Source of the DNA: Sphingobacterium litopenaei
GTDB taxonomy: Bacteria > Bacteroidota > Bacteroidia > Sphingobacteriales > Sphingobacteriaceae
Length of the DNA: 64,000 nucleotides
Assembly (NCBI RefSeq): GCF_014692495.1
Contig: NZ_JACOIJ010000007.1
Span: 1-64,000 of the forward strand
Direction: 5' to 3'
Shown: in pieces, positions 52,695-61,230 of the stretch
Position numbering within the stretch: position 1 is the first letter of the stretch
Layout of the letters: each line of letters begins with the position of its first letter
Translations under genes and position numbers: made by a program
The notes under the pieces: model-generated
Databases searched by the model: none
Seen by the model: only the letters and a program-made list of their open reading frames with translations
What the model was told of the DNA's origin: nothing

Positions 52695-55469
52695 ATGAAG
52701 GTAGTGGTGATGGTCTTGATTGGACTATTCCATTTTGGTGAGACTTTTGCCAATGTCCTAGATACAGCAATGCATAGTCAAGTAAAGCAGGATTTAAACG
52801 CATCAATTAACAAAAATGAATTAGGTATTAAGGGAAGGGTATTGGACTTAGAATCGATGCAGCCCATTGCTGGAGCAACAATATTGGTGTTAGAAAATGG
52901 AATGAGGACATCCACAAACGATAAAGGCGAATTTATTCTTCAAATTTCTAAAATTGGAGAGTATACGCTTGAGACCAGCTATATAGGTTATGCAAAAGAA
53001 GCTGTTCATGTCGTGTTGGATAATGATAGTTGGGCTAATGTAAATGTCGCGCTGATAAATGAGTCGTCGAAATTGGATGAGGTCGTCGTAACCCGAAGGA
53101 GAGCGCAACTTAGCGAAATATCCTTATTAGAAGAACGTAAAGTATCTAATCTAATGGTGGAAAAAATTGGCGCACAAGAGCTATCCCGTAAAGGGGTGAG
53201 TGATGCTGAGGGCGCATTAACCAAAATGTCTGGGGTGACCAAGTCTGCCAGTGGAGCAAATGTTTTTGTTCGTGGTCTTGGCGATAGATATAATAATACA
53301 ACTTTAAATGGATTAGCACTTCCATCTGAGGATCCATTGAATAAAAATATATCCTTAGATTTTTTTGACACGGGTATCATTCAAAGTATTGGTGTTAATA
53401 AAACATTTAATGCAAGTATTACTGCTGATGTAGCAGGAGCAAATATTGATATTATCTCAAAAGAATTGACTGAAGATGCATTTTTAGAAGTTGGAGCATC
53501 TGCAGGTATTAATACGGAAGCAATTCGGGCAAATAATTTCCGTCGTATAGATGGTACGAATTGGTTAGGTACGCTAAAGGAAACTAAATCACCAATTACG
53601 AGCTTGACTAGTTATGATTTTCACAACAAATGGAATTCAAAAGAAATGGAAAATCCAATTAACTCAAGTTTTTCCATTATGGGAGGTAAAAAATTCATGA
53701 TTGGTCAGAATTGTTTGAATGTTTTGTTGACTGCAGGAATGAATTCTGATTACAAGTATTATGACGGTGTGATTCGTCAAACAAATACGGCGGGTGTGAT
53801 AACGTTGGATCAGTCTTCAAATCGTTCTATTTATAACATATCGAAAACAGGAATGACTAATTTGAAATACACATTTGGTAATAATCATTTGGCTTTCAAC
53901 TCGCTATATATTAACGATCAAGGACAAGAGTACGAAAGAAATTTCGGCTTTAAAGCATTTGACATTGCTGATAATGCCTATTTCAGACGTAGTCATGTTG
54001 TGGATAATCATTTGTTTGTGAATCAATTGCTTTCTAAGTTAGAGGTGACTGAATTGATAGAGTTAGATCTAGGTTTAGGATATAATGTAGTGAAGAGTAA
54101 TGAGCCAGATCGTCGTACATTAGAATTGATTGATATTGGTCAAACAGGTACTTACCGTTTGTACGATACTCAGAATTTTAATGAGCGTTATTATTCGGAT
54201 ATAAAAGAAACTGGTTGGTCAGCAAAAGCCATTGCTTCATACAAAATCGAAAACGACAAAAACTTAGACCGCAAAATTGAAATTGGATACAATGGAAATA
54301 TTGTAGATCGTGATTTCAACGCGATGATATTTGGTCACAAAAAGAATGGGTCACTGGTGTTGAATACAGAGGATGAAGAAGATATTGATGGAATCTACGG
54401 GTACGATGCTTTTCAAAATGGAAATTTTGAGTTTTCAACCGGTAGGGGTTCAGATGATTTTAGACCTTATTGGTACTCAGGCAAAAAGCGTGTTCATTCA
54501 GGATTAGTGTCTGGAACGTACCAATTTACAGAAAAATTTACCTCGGTTTTAGGGGTTCGTTTTGATAATGTTTTTCAGGATATCGTTTATAGTACAAACT
54601 TATCGAGTACAGAATTGGATGGCCTATCACAAATTAAGAAAAACTACATTTTACCTAGTTTGAACTTAAAATATGCTTTATCCGAAAATAGTAATTTGAG
54701 AGCCTCGGCAAGTATGAGTTATACTTTACCACAATTCTTAGAAACAGCTTATTTCAGAAATACTTTCTCAACTTATAGTACCATTGGTAATAAAGATCTA
54801 GTACCCGTTGAGAATACCAATTTTGACCTTAAGTGGGAAATGTTTCCTTCATCGGGTGAATTAATCTCCGTAGGTGCCTTTTATAAAAACTTGAAAAACC
54901 CTATTGCAAGATCAGAAACAGGCAATAATGTAATGACTTACTTTAATGTTGGTTCTTCAGCAACTGTTGCTGGAGTAGAAGTAGAGTTGAAGAAAAATTT
55001 ATTCAAAACTACAAACGAGCATGGTGTGAATGTTTTAGCAGCCGGAGCGAATGTTTCCTACTTGTATACAAAACAAGATCTCGAAAATCCTAATGCAGTA
55101 TTCACAAAGTTTAATGGAACGAGTGCTTTGCAAGGTGCGTCTCCTTGGTTAGTGAATGCCGATGTAAACTATGTTTTTAATGGTAAAGAATTTGTTTGGA
55201 CTTCGAGTATTGTACTAAATTATTTCAGCGATAGAATATTTGCAATTGGTACACAGGGATTCAAAGATGTAATTGAGAAAAGTGTTTCTACTTTGGATTT
55301 TATTTCGAATGTAGCGATCAACAAAAAATGGGGAGTGAATGTAAAGGCGCGTAATATTATCAATCCTAGTTTCGAATTAATAAGAGATACAGATGCAGGT
55401 CAAGGCATTACTTTACAATCATTCAGAAGAGGAGTGGACCTTAGTGCGGGTGTCTCTTATAAATTTTAA
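52695..55469 (+). CDS. TonB-dependent outer-membrane receptor with carboxypeptidase-like regulatory domain
   Basis: I start at 52695 (MKVVVMVLIGLFHFGETFA), a clean signal peptide; an earlier GTG at 52653 would add a charged leader. A CarboxypepD_reg-like domain (about 40-125 of the mature protein; IKGRVLDLESMQPIAGATIL) precedes a plug domain (ARGLG-like VFVRGLGDRYNNTTLNG) and a beta-barrel ending GVDLSAGVSYKF. No SusD partner follows; instead a beta-helix lipoprotein gene lies 105 bases downstream. The receptor diverges from a putative zinc-related ABC unit, so metal or metal-chelate import is possible, but the substrate is not known. Confidence 0.88.
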   Translation: MKVVVMVLIGLFHFGETFANVLDTAMHSQVKQDLNASINKNELGIKGRVLDLESMQPIAGATILVLENGMRTSTNDKGEFILQISKIGEYTLETSYIGYAKEAVHVVLDNDSWANVNVALINESSKLDEVVVTRRRAQLSEISLLEERKVSNLMVEKIGAQELSRKGVSDAEGALTKMSGVTKSASGANVFVRGLGDRYNNTTLNGLALPSEDPLNKNISLDFFDTGIIQSIGVNKTFNASITADVAGANIDIISKELTEDAFLEVGASAGINTEAIRANNFRRIDGTNWLGTLKETKSPITSLTSYDFHNKWNSKEMENPINSSFSIMGGKKFMIGQNCLNVLLTAGMNSDYKYYDGVIRQTNTAGVITLDQSSNRSIYNISKTGMTNLKYTFGNNHLAFNSLYINDQGQEYERNFGFKAFDIADNAYFRRSHVVDNHLFVNQLLSKLEVTELIELDLGLGYNVVKSNEPDRRTLELIDIGQTGTYRLYDTQNFNERYYSDIKETGWSAKAIASYKIENDKNLDRKIEIGYNGNIVDRDFNAMIFGHKKNGSLVLNTEDEEDIDGIYGYDAFQNGNFEFSTGRGSDDFRPYWYSGKKRVHSGLVSGTYQFTEKFTSVLGVRFDNVFQDIVYSTNLSSTELDGLSQIKKNYILPSLNLKYALSENSNLRASASMSYTLPQFLETAYFRNTFSTYSTIGNKDLVPVENTNFDLKWEMFPSSGELISVGAFYKNLKNPIARSETGNNVMTYFNVGSSATVAGVEVELKKNLFKTTNEHGVNVLAAGANVSYLYTKQDLENPNAVFTKFNGTSALQGASPWLVNADVNYVFNGKEFVWTSSIVLNYFSDRIFAIGTQGFKDVIEKSVSTLDFISNVAINKKWGVNVKARNIINPSFELIRDTDAGQGITLQSFRRGVDLSAGVSYKF

Positions 55470-55513
55470 TAATTTCTTAATCAAGTCTTAACTACGTGTT
55501 TTTATTGGGTTTT

Positions 55514-55521
55514 TACATTTG
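55514..55521 (+). promoter_or_regulatory. -7 promoter element of the beta-helix lipoprotein gene
   Basis: TACATTTG is an exact TAnnTTTG match 53 bases before the start codon, so this gene may be transcribed independently of the receptor gene. Confidence 0.5.
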
Positions 55522-55574
55522 AGTAAATAAAATAAAAATTATAAACAAGAATTATAACTAAATAAAAAATAAAA

Positions 55575-56750
55575 ATGAAAACTAAATTATTCACAGCTTT
55601 AGCTATTGTTACTTTAAGTTTTATGGCGTGTGATAGCAATGACGATAATACAAAAGTAACGCCACAACCAGAAACAACAGAATTAAAAGGTAGTATCACA
55701 TCCAATGTAACTCTTAAAGCTGGTGAAATACGTTTGACAGATCCAACAATAGTGCGTGAAGGTGCCACATTGACAATCCCTGCGGGAACAAAAATTATTG
55801 CGACGACTCAGTCAGCCTATATTTTAATAGAAAAAGGCGCAAAAATTCTGGCTAAAGGTACAGCTGCTCAGCCTATCATTTTCACCTCTTCTACAGCGAA
55901 GTCGGGCTCCTGGGGTGGTTTGGTTATTAATGGTAAAGCACCACTTTCTCGTGCTAATGCTTCGGATCCTAGTACTTTCGGTACAGAGATAAACGACCAA
56001 ATTCAATATGGTGGTTCTGATATAGCAGACAATTCTGGTGAGTTGGATTACATCATATTAGAATATACAGGTGCAAATATTTCTGATGACAAGGAGCATA
56101 ATGGTTTAACTTTAAACGGTGTTGGCAATGGAACTAAAATTTCTAACATATATATTAAGGATGGAGCAGATGATGGTATCGAATTTTTCGGTGGTTCTGT
56201 AGATGTGACCAATCTATTAGTTGTTAATTCGGAAGATGATATGTTTGATTTTACCCAAGGGTATTCGGGTACTGTTAAAAATGCATACGGTATATGGACA
56301 GCTGGTTTTAAAACGGACGAAGTAGATCCAAGAGGTATTGAAGCGGATGGAAATCATGATGGAAAGGGACCTGATCACATTAACCAATCTAATTTCAAAA
56401 TGCAAGATATTACCATCATTAATCATTCATCACAATTAGCCACTAAAGATAAAGATGGTAATGAAATACCTTTGATGAATGATTTCGTGAAAATTAGAAG
56501 AGGTGCCACAGCTACAATTACTAATCTTTTGATTAAAAATGCGGCGAATTCTACTTTTTCAGATATTATAGACATGAAAGATGGTAATGGTGCAGGAAAC
56601 GCTGCAACAAATATTACATATACATTTGAGCCAGAAAGCTTATTCTCATCATCCAAAATTAAATTGGAAGGTGCTGCTAAAGCAACAAAAAATAATACTT
56701 CTACAGGCGCTAATACATCGGTATTTGCCTGGACTAAATATACATTCTAA
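55575..56750 (+). CDS. Lipoprotein with beta-helix fold, partner of the TonB receptor
   Basis: The 391-residue protein has a lipoprotein signal (LAIVTLSFMACDSND, Cys19) and an acidic, Thr-rich linker. Its body is built of strand repeats typical of right-handed beta-helices (PIIFTSSTAKSGSWGGLVIN, GNGTKISNIYIKDGADDGIE, VTNLLVVNSEDDMFDFTQG). In Bacteroidota such proteins often follow a receptor of this type, as here, and are sometimes mis-annotated as transporters. It is likely to sit on the outer membrane and capture the substrate taken up by the receptor; that is inference from position. A terminator follows. Confidence 0.78.
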   Translation: MKTKLFTALAIVTLSFMACDSNDDNTKVTPQPETTELKGSITSNVTLKAGEIRLTDPTIVREGATLTIPAGTKIIATTQSAYILIEKGAKILAKGTAAQPIIFTSSTAKSGSWGGLVINGKAPLSRANASDPSTFGTEINDQIQYGGSDIADNSGELDYIILEYTGANISDDKEHNGLTLNGVGNGTKISNIYIKDGADDGIEFFGGSVDVTNLLVVNSEDDMFDFTQGYSGTVKNAYGIWTAGFKTDEVDPRGIEADGNHDGKGPDHINQSNFKMQDITIINHSSQLATKDKDGNEIPLMNDFVKIRRGATATITNLLIKNAANSTFSDIIDMKDGNGAGNAATNITYTFEPESLFSSSKIKLEGAAKATKNNTSTGANTSVFAWTKYTF

Positions 56751-56774
56751 TATATAATTTTAAACTTAGTCATT

Positions 56775-56808
56775 GACTCCTTATTCATGTAATGAGGAGT
56801 TTTATTTT
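56775..56808 (+). terminator. Intrinsic terminator of the receptor/lipoprotein unit
   Basis: The 9-bp stem CTCCTTATT/AATGAGGAG (one T-G wobble) with a 5-base loop is followed by TTTTATTTTT. Confidence 0.8.
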
Positions 56809-57035
56809 TGGGGAATAGTGATATACGACTTTGTATTCTGTGTCCAAGTAAATATCTGCTATTTCACCTATATTAAGACTCTGGTTTGTGATGAAGCATT
56901 CACAAATGCCATCATATTAATCTTTAGATTTGATGGTCTTACAATTTTTTTTGTCGAGTTGAAAGGCTAGGATTATTTGGGTAGGATGCAAAATCGAGAT
57001 CATCAGAGGATTCTAAAACTCTTGCATACAATTTA

Positions 57036-57068
57036 AAAGAAAACCCCTTATTTTATGAATAAGGAGTT
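57036..57068 (-). terminator. Possible minus-strand terminator hairpin
   Basis: On the minus strand CTCCTTATT pairs with AATAAGGGG (one wobble) around a 5-base loop, followed by TTTTCTTTT. It lies about 320 bases past the nearest minus-strand gene, so the transcript it would end is unclear. Confidence 0.5.
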
Positions 57069-57226
57069 GACAATATATATAGGGGAGAGAAAGTTCAATT
57101 TTTGGATAATGGATTTAAAAGAATAAGCTTCAGTCAAGTCTATTTAGCTTAACGACCAAAGCTCATTCTTGTAAATATTCAATATAGATTATGGTTAACA
57201 GGTTGGTTTGTCATATTCCTTAAAAA

Positions 57227-57367
57227 AATCTATGTTTATACTATAGTGTTATTATTTGAAATTTAGTTCGTGTGATGTTAGAGGAATACACTAATCTAAC
57301 AGACCTTATCTTTCATTATTTAAATTTAATTTTCAAATAATCCTACACTTAAATATAAACATAGATT
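57227..57367. repeat. 141-bp nested imperfect palindrome, MITE-like or long terminator hairpin
   Basis: The outer arms AATCTATGTTTATA (57227-57240) and TATAAACATAGATT (57354-57367) are a perfect 14-bp inverted repeat. Inside, AGTGT/ACACT (57245-57249, 57345-57349), ATTATTTGAAA/TTTCAAATAAT (57251-57261, 57331-57341) and TGTTAGA/TCTAACA (57276-57282, 57295-57301) pair in nested order. The whole folds as one long hairpin. On the minus strand it begins 19 bases after the stop of the 57387-57740 gene and is followed by a run of T residues, so it could also work as an extended terminator. Confidence 0.6.
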
Positions 57368-57386
57368 GTAAAGTGCTGAAGTAAGT

Positions 57387-57740
57387 TTATTTACTTACAT
57401 AAGGAGCTGAAACTAGCGCCTTGTCTCTAGTAATTTTTACTTCGTACTCTATTGTTTTGTCTTTTCTTACCAATTTCACTATGTAATGACCTTCGGGGAA
57501 ACTATCCAAGTTGTAAACCTTTGTTACGGGTTTTTCACTTTTGATGCTTTCTTTGTAAAGTACACCATCGTACACATTGTAAATTGATAAATCTACTTTT
57601 TCAGCTTTATTTGTCGAAAATACCAATGATTTTTGTTTGTATGAGTATGGTTTTAATAATATTTTGATATCATCGCTGTAAGATGCTGAAGAAACTGCTA
57701 ATAAAGCAAGTAATAAAGTTGTTTTTAATAGATTTTTCAT
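57387..57740 (-). CDS. Small exported beta-sandwich protein, unknown function
   Basis: The 117-residue protein has a signal peptide (LLLALLAVSSASYS). Its mature part of about 95 residues has alternating strands (KSLVFSTNKAEKVDLSIYNV, TKVYNLDSFPEGHYIVKLVR). The pattern resembles DUF3244 or the C-terminal sorting-type beta-sandwich of Bacteroidota, though a type IX sorting signal cannot be claimed from so short a protein. It has its own promoter element and ends near the long palindrome. Function unknown. Confidence 0.75.
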   Translation of the reverse strand: MKNLLKTTLLLALLAVSSASYSDDIKILLKPYSYKQKSLVFSTNKAEKVDLSIYNVYDGVLYKESIKSEKPVTKVYNLDSFPEGHYIVKLVRKDKTIEYEVKITRDKALVSAPYVSK

Positions 57741-57780
57741 AACAAATAATTTTTAAATGATTATTAAATATCTTATATAA

Positions 57781-57788
57781 CAAAGGTA
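57781..57788 (-). promoter_or_regulatory. -7 promoter element of the small exported-protein gene
   Basis: On the minus strand TACCTTTG is an exact TAnnTTTG match 40 bases before the start codon. A separate dyad ATTATT/AATAAT (57844-57860) lies between this promoter and the divergent AraC gene. Confidence 0.5.
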
Positions 57789-57911
57789 TTCGTGGATTTT
57801 GGATAATTTTTATGGTAAATTTTCTAATTTCTATGCTATATTGATTATTTGTCGAATAATTTTTTTTAAATTAACTTTTATGATCATTTTTTGCCTAACT
57901 TTCTCTTAGAT

Positions 57912-58784
57912 ATGAAAAAGATCAACCCAAGCTTTGAAATTATAGAGCCATCTTTTGGAAGTTCGTTTGCATACGCCAAATACGTGGAAAATGAAAATAA
58001 TAAAGCTCATGTGTGGCATTATCATCCAGAAATTGAGATTGTATATGTAAATGGAGGCACAGGAAAACGGCAAATTGGAAGTCATATTTCTTATTATACG
58101 AAAGGTGACCTTATTTTAATTGGCAGTAATCTTCCGCATTGTGGTTTTACAGATACGAATACAGGTAACAAAAAAGAAACAGTTATACAATTTAAGCCAG
58201 AACTATTTGGTAGAGAATTTATGAATCTACCCGAAAATAAATTTTTAATAGATTTTTTTGAAGTGGCAAAAGCGGGAATTGCATTTATTGATGCGACTAA
58301 AAATGCTGTCGGCGCTAAAATAGAAGGGATGATAGACTTAAATCCATTCGAACGTTTGTTAAGTTTATTAGAGGTGTTAAAAGAATTGGAAAGTGCTGCA
58401 GATCATAAGGTATTAAATGCTGCTGGCTTTACTGTAGAGCTGCAAGTGCAAGACAACGATCGAATTAATATGATCTTTAATCATGTGAAGGATCATTTTT
58501 TGGAAGAAATAAGTCTGGAACAAGTTGCCGAAATGTCTATTATGACTGTACCTTCTTTTTGTCGTTTTTTCAAAAAAGTAACCAATAAGACATTTACTCG
58601 ATTCGTCAACGAATATAGAATTGTACATGCTTGTAAGTTATTAGCAGAAAAACCAATGAGTATCGCGAATATAAGTTATGAAAGTGGATTTCATAACTTT
58701 AGTCACTTTAATAAGCTTTTTAAAGAATTTACAGGTAAGAGTGCTTTGCAATATCGTAAAGAATTGCATACGATGATTAAATAG
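57912..58784 (+). CDS. AraC-family transcriptional regulator with cupin domain
   Basis: I start at the ATG at 57912 (MKKINPSFEIIEPSFGSSFA), not the upstream TTG. The 290-residue protein has an N-terminal cupin domain (HVWHYHPEIEIVYVNGGTGK, GDLILIGSNLPHCGFTD) and a C-terminal AraC DNA-binding domain (ISLEQVAEMSIMTVPSFCRF, NISYESGFHNFSHFNKLFKE, TGKSALQYRK). Similar regulators in Bacteroidota often sit near carbohydrate-use genes, but none is adjacent. It diverges from the small exported-protein gene with a 171-base gap that contains a dyad. Confidence 0.88.
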   Translation: MKKINPSFEIIEPSFGSSFAYAKYVENENNKAHVWHYHPEIEIVYVNGGTGKRQIGSHISYYTKGDLILIGSNLPHCGFTDTNTGNKKETVIQFKPELFGREFMNLPENKFLIDFFEVAKAGIAFIDATKNAVGAKIEGMIDLNPFERLLSLLEVLKELESAADHKVLNAAGFTVELQVQDNDRINMIFNHVKDHFLEEISLEQVAEMSIMTVPSFCRFFKKVTNKTFTRFVNEYRIVHACKLLAEKPMSIANISYESGFHNFSHFNKLFKEFTGKSALQYRKELHTMIK

Positions 58785-58886
58785 TATATTTTGTATTTCT
58801 AGATTCTGTAATATATTGAACGAACTTTATGTAGCGAGTTATTTGATTTAGTCGTTACTGTAAGTAAATCAATTATAATTATAATT

Positions 58887-59309
58887 ATGAGAAATTTAAT
58901 AATCATGTTTTGCATTGTTGGATTGCAACTAATGTACTGCTCCTGTAAAAAGAATAATTCAAGTGAAGATGCTGTAGGATCGATTGTTGGCAAATGGAAA
59001 TTGTCGGAAGTTTATTCTGATCCAGGTGATGGTAGTGGGAAATTTACAAAAGTTAATGGTGGTAAAATTTTGGAGTTTACATCTGAAGGTGAAGTTTCAT
59101 CAAATTCTTCATTATGCTCCATGATTTCAAATGGTTTATTACATGAAGAATCGTCTTATATTATATCTGAAAGTTCTGGAAATAGGAATAAGTTAATAAT
59201 TGATAAGTGTGGATATGAACTTAATTATGAATTGAAAGGAAATCAATTAACAATATATTATCCTTGTATTGAGGGGTGTGGTGAAAGATTTGTACGTGTT
59301 GGCAATTAA
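58887..59309 (+). CDS. Small lipocalin-like lipoprotein
   Basis: The 140-residue protein has a lipoprotein signal (MFCIVGLQLMYCSCKK) and one short beta-rich domain with VGKWKLSEVYSDPGDGSGKF, ILEFTSEGEVSSNS and YELKGNQLTIYYPCIEGC. The WKLSEVY opening and barrel-like strand order resemble the lipocalin-like families common in Bacteroidota. Several Cys residues late in the domain could form a disulfide. It lies alone between the AraC gene and dnaX; function is unknown. Confidence 0.75.
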   Translation: MRNLIIMFCIVGLQLMYCSCKKNNSSEDAVGSIVGKWKLSEVYSDPGDGSGKFTKVNGGKILEFTSEGEVSSNSSLCSMISNGLLHEESSYIISESSGNRNKLIIDKCGYELNYELKGNQLTIYYPCIEGCGERFVRVGN

Positions 59310-59334
59310 TGGGCGGTAATTATGTAAACATGTG

Positions 59335-59365
59335 TTGTCTTAGCGTACGAAATTAGCTATCTTTG
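59335..59365 (+). promoter_or_regulatory. dnaX promoter with both consensus boxes; predicts a leaderless mRNA
   Basis: TTG (59335-59337), a 20-base spacer and TATCTTTG (59358-59365) form the best match to the Bacteroidota promoter consensus in the window. Only 5 bases separate the -7 element from the dnaX ATG at 59371. Confidence 0.7.
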
Positions 59366-59370
59366 TGATG

Positions 59371-61155
59371 ATGGATAATTTCATTGTCTCCGCGCGTAAA
59401 TATCGTCCCGTTACCTTCGATTCTGTCGTTGGTCAATTGCATATTACAAACACTCTCAAAAACGCTATTCACAACAATCAGCTAGCGCAAGCTTTCCTTT
59501 TTTGTGGGCCTAGAGGTGTTGGTAAGACGACTTGTGCACGTATTTTAGCAAAAACCATCAACTGTGAGCATATCTCAGAAAATACAGAAGCCTGTGGAGA
59601 ATGTGATAGCTGTAAGTCGTTTCAAAATGGTGCATCTTTCAGTATTCATGAATTGGATGCAGCATCCAACAACTCGGTAGATGATATCCGAAGCCTGATC
59701 GAACAGGTACGTATCCCGCCTCAAACGGGCAAATACAAAATCTATATCATAGATGAGGTGCATATGCTTTCGCAAGCGGCTTTTAATGCTTTCTTGAAAA
59801 CTTTAGAAGAACCACCTGCTTATGCTATTTTTATCCTCGCTACTACAGAGAAGCACAAGATTCTCCCAACTATTCTTTCACGTTGTCAAATCTTTGATTT
59901 CAATCGTATTAAAGTAGAAGATATGGCTAATCATTTGGCCAATATCGCAACGAAAGAAAATGTGACTTTTGAAGCTGATGGCTTACATGTCATCGCTCAA
60001 AAAGCGGATGGTGGTCTTCGTGACGCGTTATCTATGTTTGATCAGATTGTGAGTTTCTCCAACCGCAATTTGACGTATCAAGCTGTCATTGACAATCTCA
60101 ATATTCTGGATTATGATTATTATTTCAAATTAATGCAAGCTATTGCCCAAGAAGAAGCGGCAGAAGCCTTATTGATTTTTAATAATGTGTTGAACAAAGG
60201 TTTTGATGGGGGACACTTTATTGCTGGTTTGTCGAATCATATTCGCAATCTTTTGGTGACGAAAGAGCCTCGTACATTAAAGCTTTTGGATGTTAGTGAG
60301 AATATTAAGAAAAAATACTACGAGCAATCTGCAGAATTAAGTTCTGGATTATTATTATCTGCATTGAATATTGCGAATCAATGTGAAATCTCCTATCGTT
60401 CAAGTAAAAACCAACGTTTGCAAATTGAATTGGCGCTGTTGAAAATGTGTCATTTGTCCTCCGCGATTAAGCTAGGATTGAATGGAGTATCAGCTACGCA
60501 AGTGGACGTAAAAAAAAAACTTCCTGAATCCGTAAAACCTGCTCCAGCAGCAGCTCCTAAAACAATTTTATCTACACCAGCTCCTTCAGTAAAAAATGAA
60601 GCTTCAGCACCTTTAAAATCAGCAATTCCTAGTCCCGTAAAGGCTCCAGAGCCAGAGAAAAAATCTTTTTCATCAGGTAAGGGCTGGGGAAGTTTCAAAC
60701 CTTCGGTCGCAGTACCAAGTTTAGCTACTGTTTTTGAAGAAAAATCTGTTGATGAAGAGGAAGAGTCAGATTTGGTGCAAGGAAATGAGTTTAGAGAAAT
60801 CACCTTCAATTCATTTATCAGTAAATGGAATACTTTAGCTGAAAAATTAAAAGCTGAGAATCGTATTACTTTATATACGATCATGACTGCCAACGAACCT
60901 CGACTGAATGGTAACATCATTGAGGTCGATGTGGAAAATATGGTGCAAAGTGATCAGCTAAAAGAAGGGAAAATAGATATTCTAAACTATTTGCGCGTTG
61001 AGCTTAAGAACTTTGCGTTGGATCTCACTACACATCAATTAGAGCAGACGGTTATTCGTAAGGCGTATACCTCTCAAGAAAAGTACCAAGTGATGGTGGA
61101 AAAGAATCCTGCCTTGGAAACATTACGTAAAACTTTCAATTTAGGTCTAAGCTAA
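59371..61155 (+). CDS. dnaX: DNA polymerase III subunit gamma/tau
   Basis: I start at 59371 (MDNFIVSARKYRPVTFDSVV), as earlier GTG and ATG codons overlap or abut the promoter element. The 595-residue protein has Walker A FCGPRGVGKTTCARIL, the zinc-binding cysteines CEHISENTEACGECDSC, Walker B IIDEVHML, the sensor region LATTEKHKILPTILSRC and clamp-loader domains II and III. A Pro/Ala/Lys-rich linker (about 385-435) and a C-terminal tau-like domain follow. It is the clamp-loader ATPase. A poly-A tract at about 60512-60519 lies near the linker start; whether a shorter gamma form is made by slippage cannot be told. Confidence 0.94.
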   Translation: MDNFIVSARKYRPVTFDSVVGQLHITNTLKNAIHNNQLAQAFLFCGPRGVGKTTCARILAKTINCEHISENTEACGECDSCKSFQNGASFSIHELDAASNNSVDDIRSLIEQVRIPPQTGKYKIYIIDEVHMLSQAAFNAFLKTLEEPPAYAIFILATTEKHKILPTILSRCQIFDFNRIKVEDMANHLANIATKENVTFEADGLHVIAQKADGGLRDALSMFDQIVSFSNRNLTYQAVIDNLNILDYDYYFKLMQAIAQEEAAEALLIFNNVLNKGFDGGHFIAGLSNHIRNLLVTKEPRTLKLLDVSENIKKKYYEQSAELSSGLLLSALNIANQCEISYRSSKNQRLQIELALLKMCHLSSAIKLGLNGVSATQVDVKKKLPESVKPAPAAAPKTILSTPAPSVKNEASAPLKSAIPSPVKAPEPEKKSFSSGKGWGSFKPSVAVPSLATVFEEKSVDEEEESDLVQGNEFREITFNSFISKWNTLAEKLKAENRITLYTIMTANEPRLNGNIIEVDVENMVQSDQLKEGKIDILNYLRVELKNFALDLTTHQLEQTVIRKAYTSQEKYQVMVEKNPALETLRKTFNLGLS

Positions 61156-61163
61156 ATTTCTCG

Positions 61164-61208
61164 TATCTTTGTACAAAATTTTGATAAGCTCTTATGAAAT
61201 GGCTTATC
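61164..61208 (+). promoter_or_regulatory. rlmB promoter element with leader hairpin
   Basis: TATCTTTG (61164-61171) is an exact -7 match 59 bases before the rlmB start. The leader then contains the inverted repeat GATAAGC/GCTTATC (61183-61189 and 61202-61208) around a 12-base loop that includes an ATG. Confidence 0.55.
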
Positions 61209-61230
61209 TCATTACATATAATTTAGAATA

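Larger units (their letters stand above)
56809..57386. other. Gene-free stretch with inverted terminators and a long palindrome
   Basis: No convincing gene is visible in this AT-rich stretch; short open frames have no recognisable content. A minus-strand hairpin (57044-57066) followed by TTTTCTTTT resembles an intrinsic terminator. The 13-mer ACTCCTTATTCAT occurs at 56776-56788 in the terminator above and again, inverted, at 57055-57067. A 141-bp nested palindrome at 57227-57367 is listed separately. The rest is featureless to me and might be a decayed gene remnant. Confidence 0.5.

Noticed and set aside
56773-56970. A 65-residue open frame after the beta-helix lipoprotein gene
   Set aside because: It starts inside the terminator hairpin, has no ribosome-binding context and no family resemblance.
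60505-60525. Programmed frameshift at the dnaX poly-A tract giving a gamma subunit
   Set aside because: The A run is long, but I could not identify a conserved slippery heptamer plus stimulatory hairpin, so this is only noted in the dnaX entry.
60450-60920. A 156-residue antisense frame within dnaX
   Set aside because: It lies opposite the Pro/Ala/Lys linker and C-terminal domain of dnaX and shows only composition bias.
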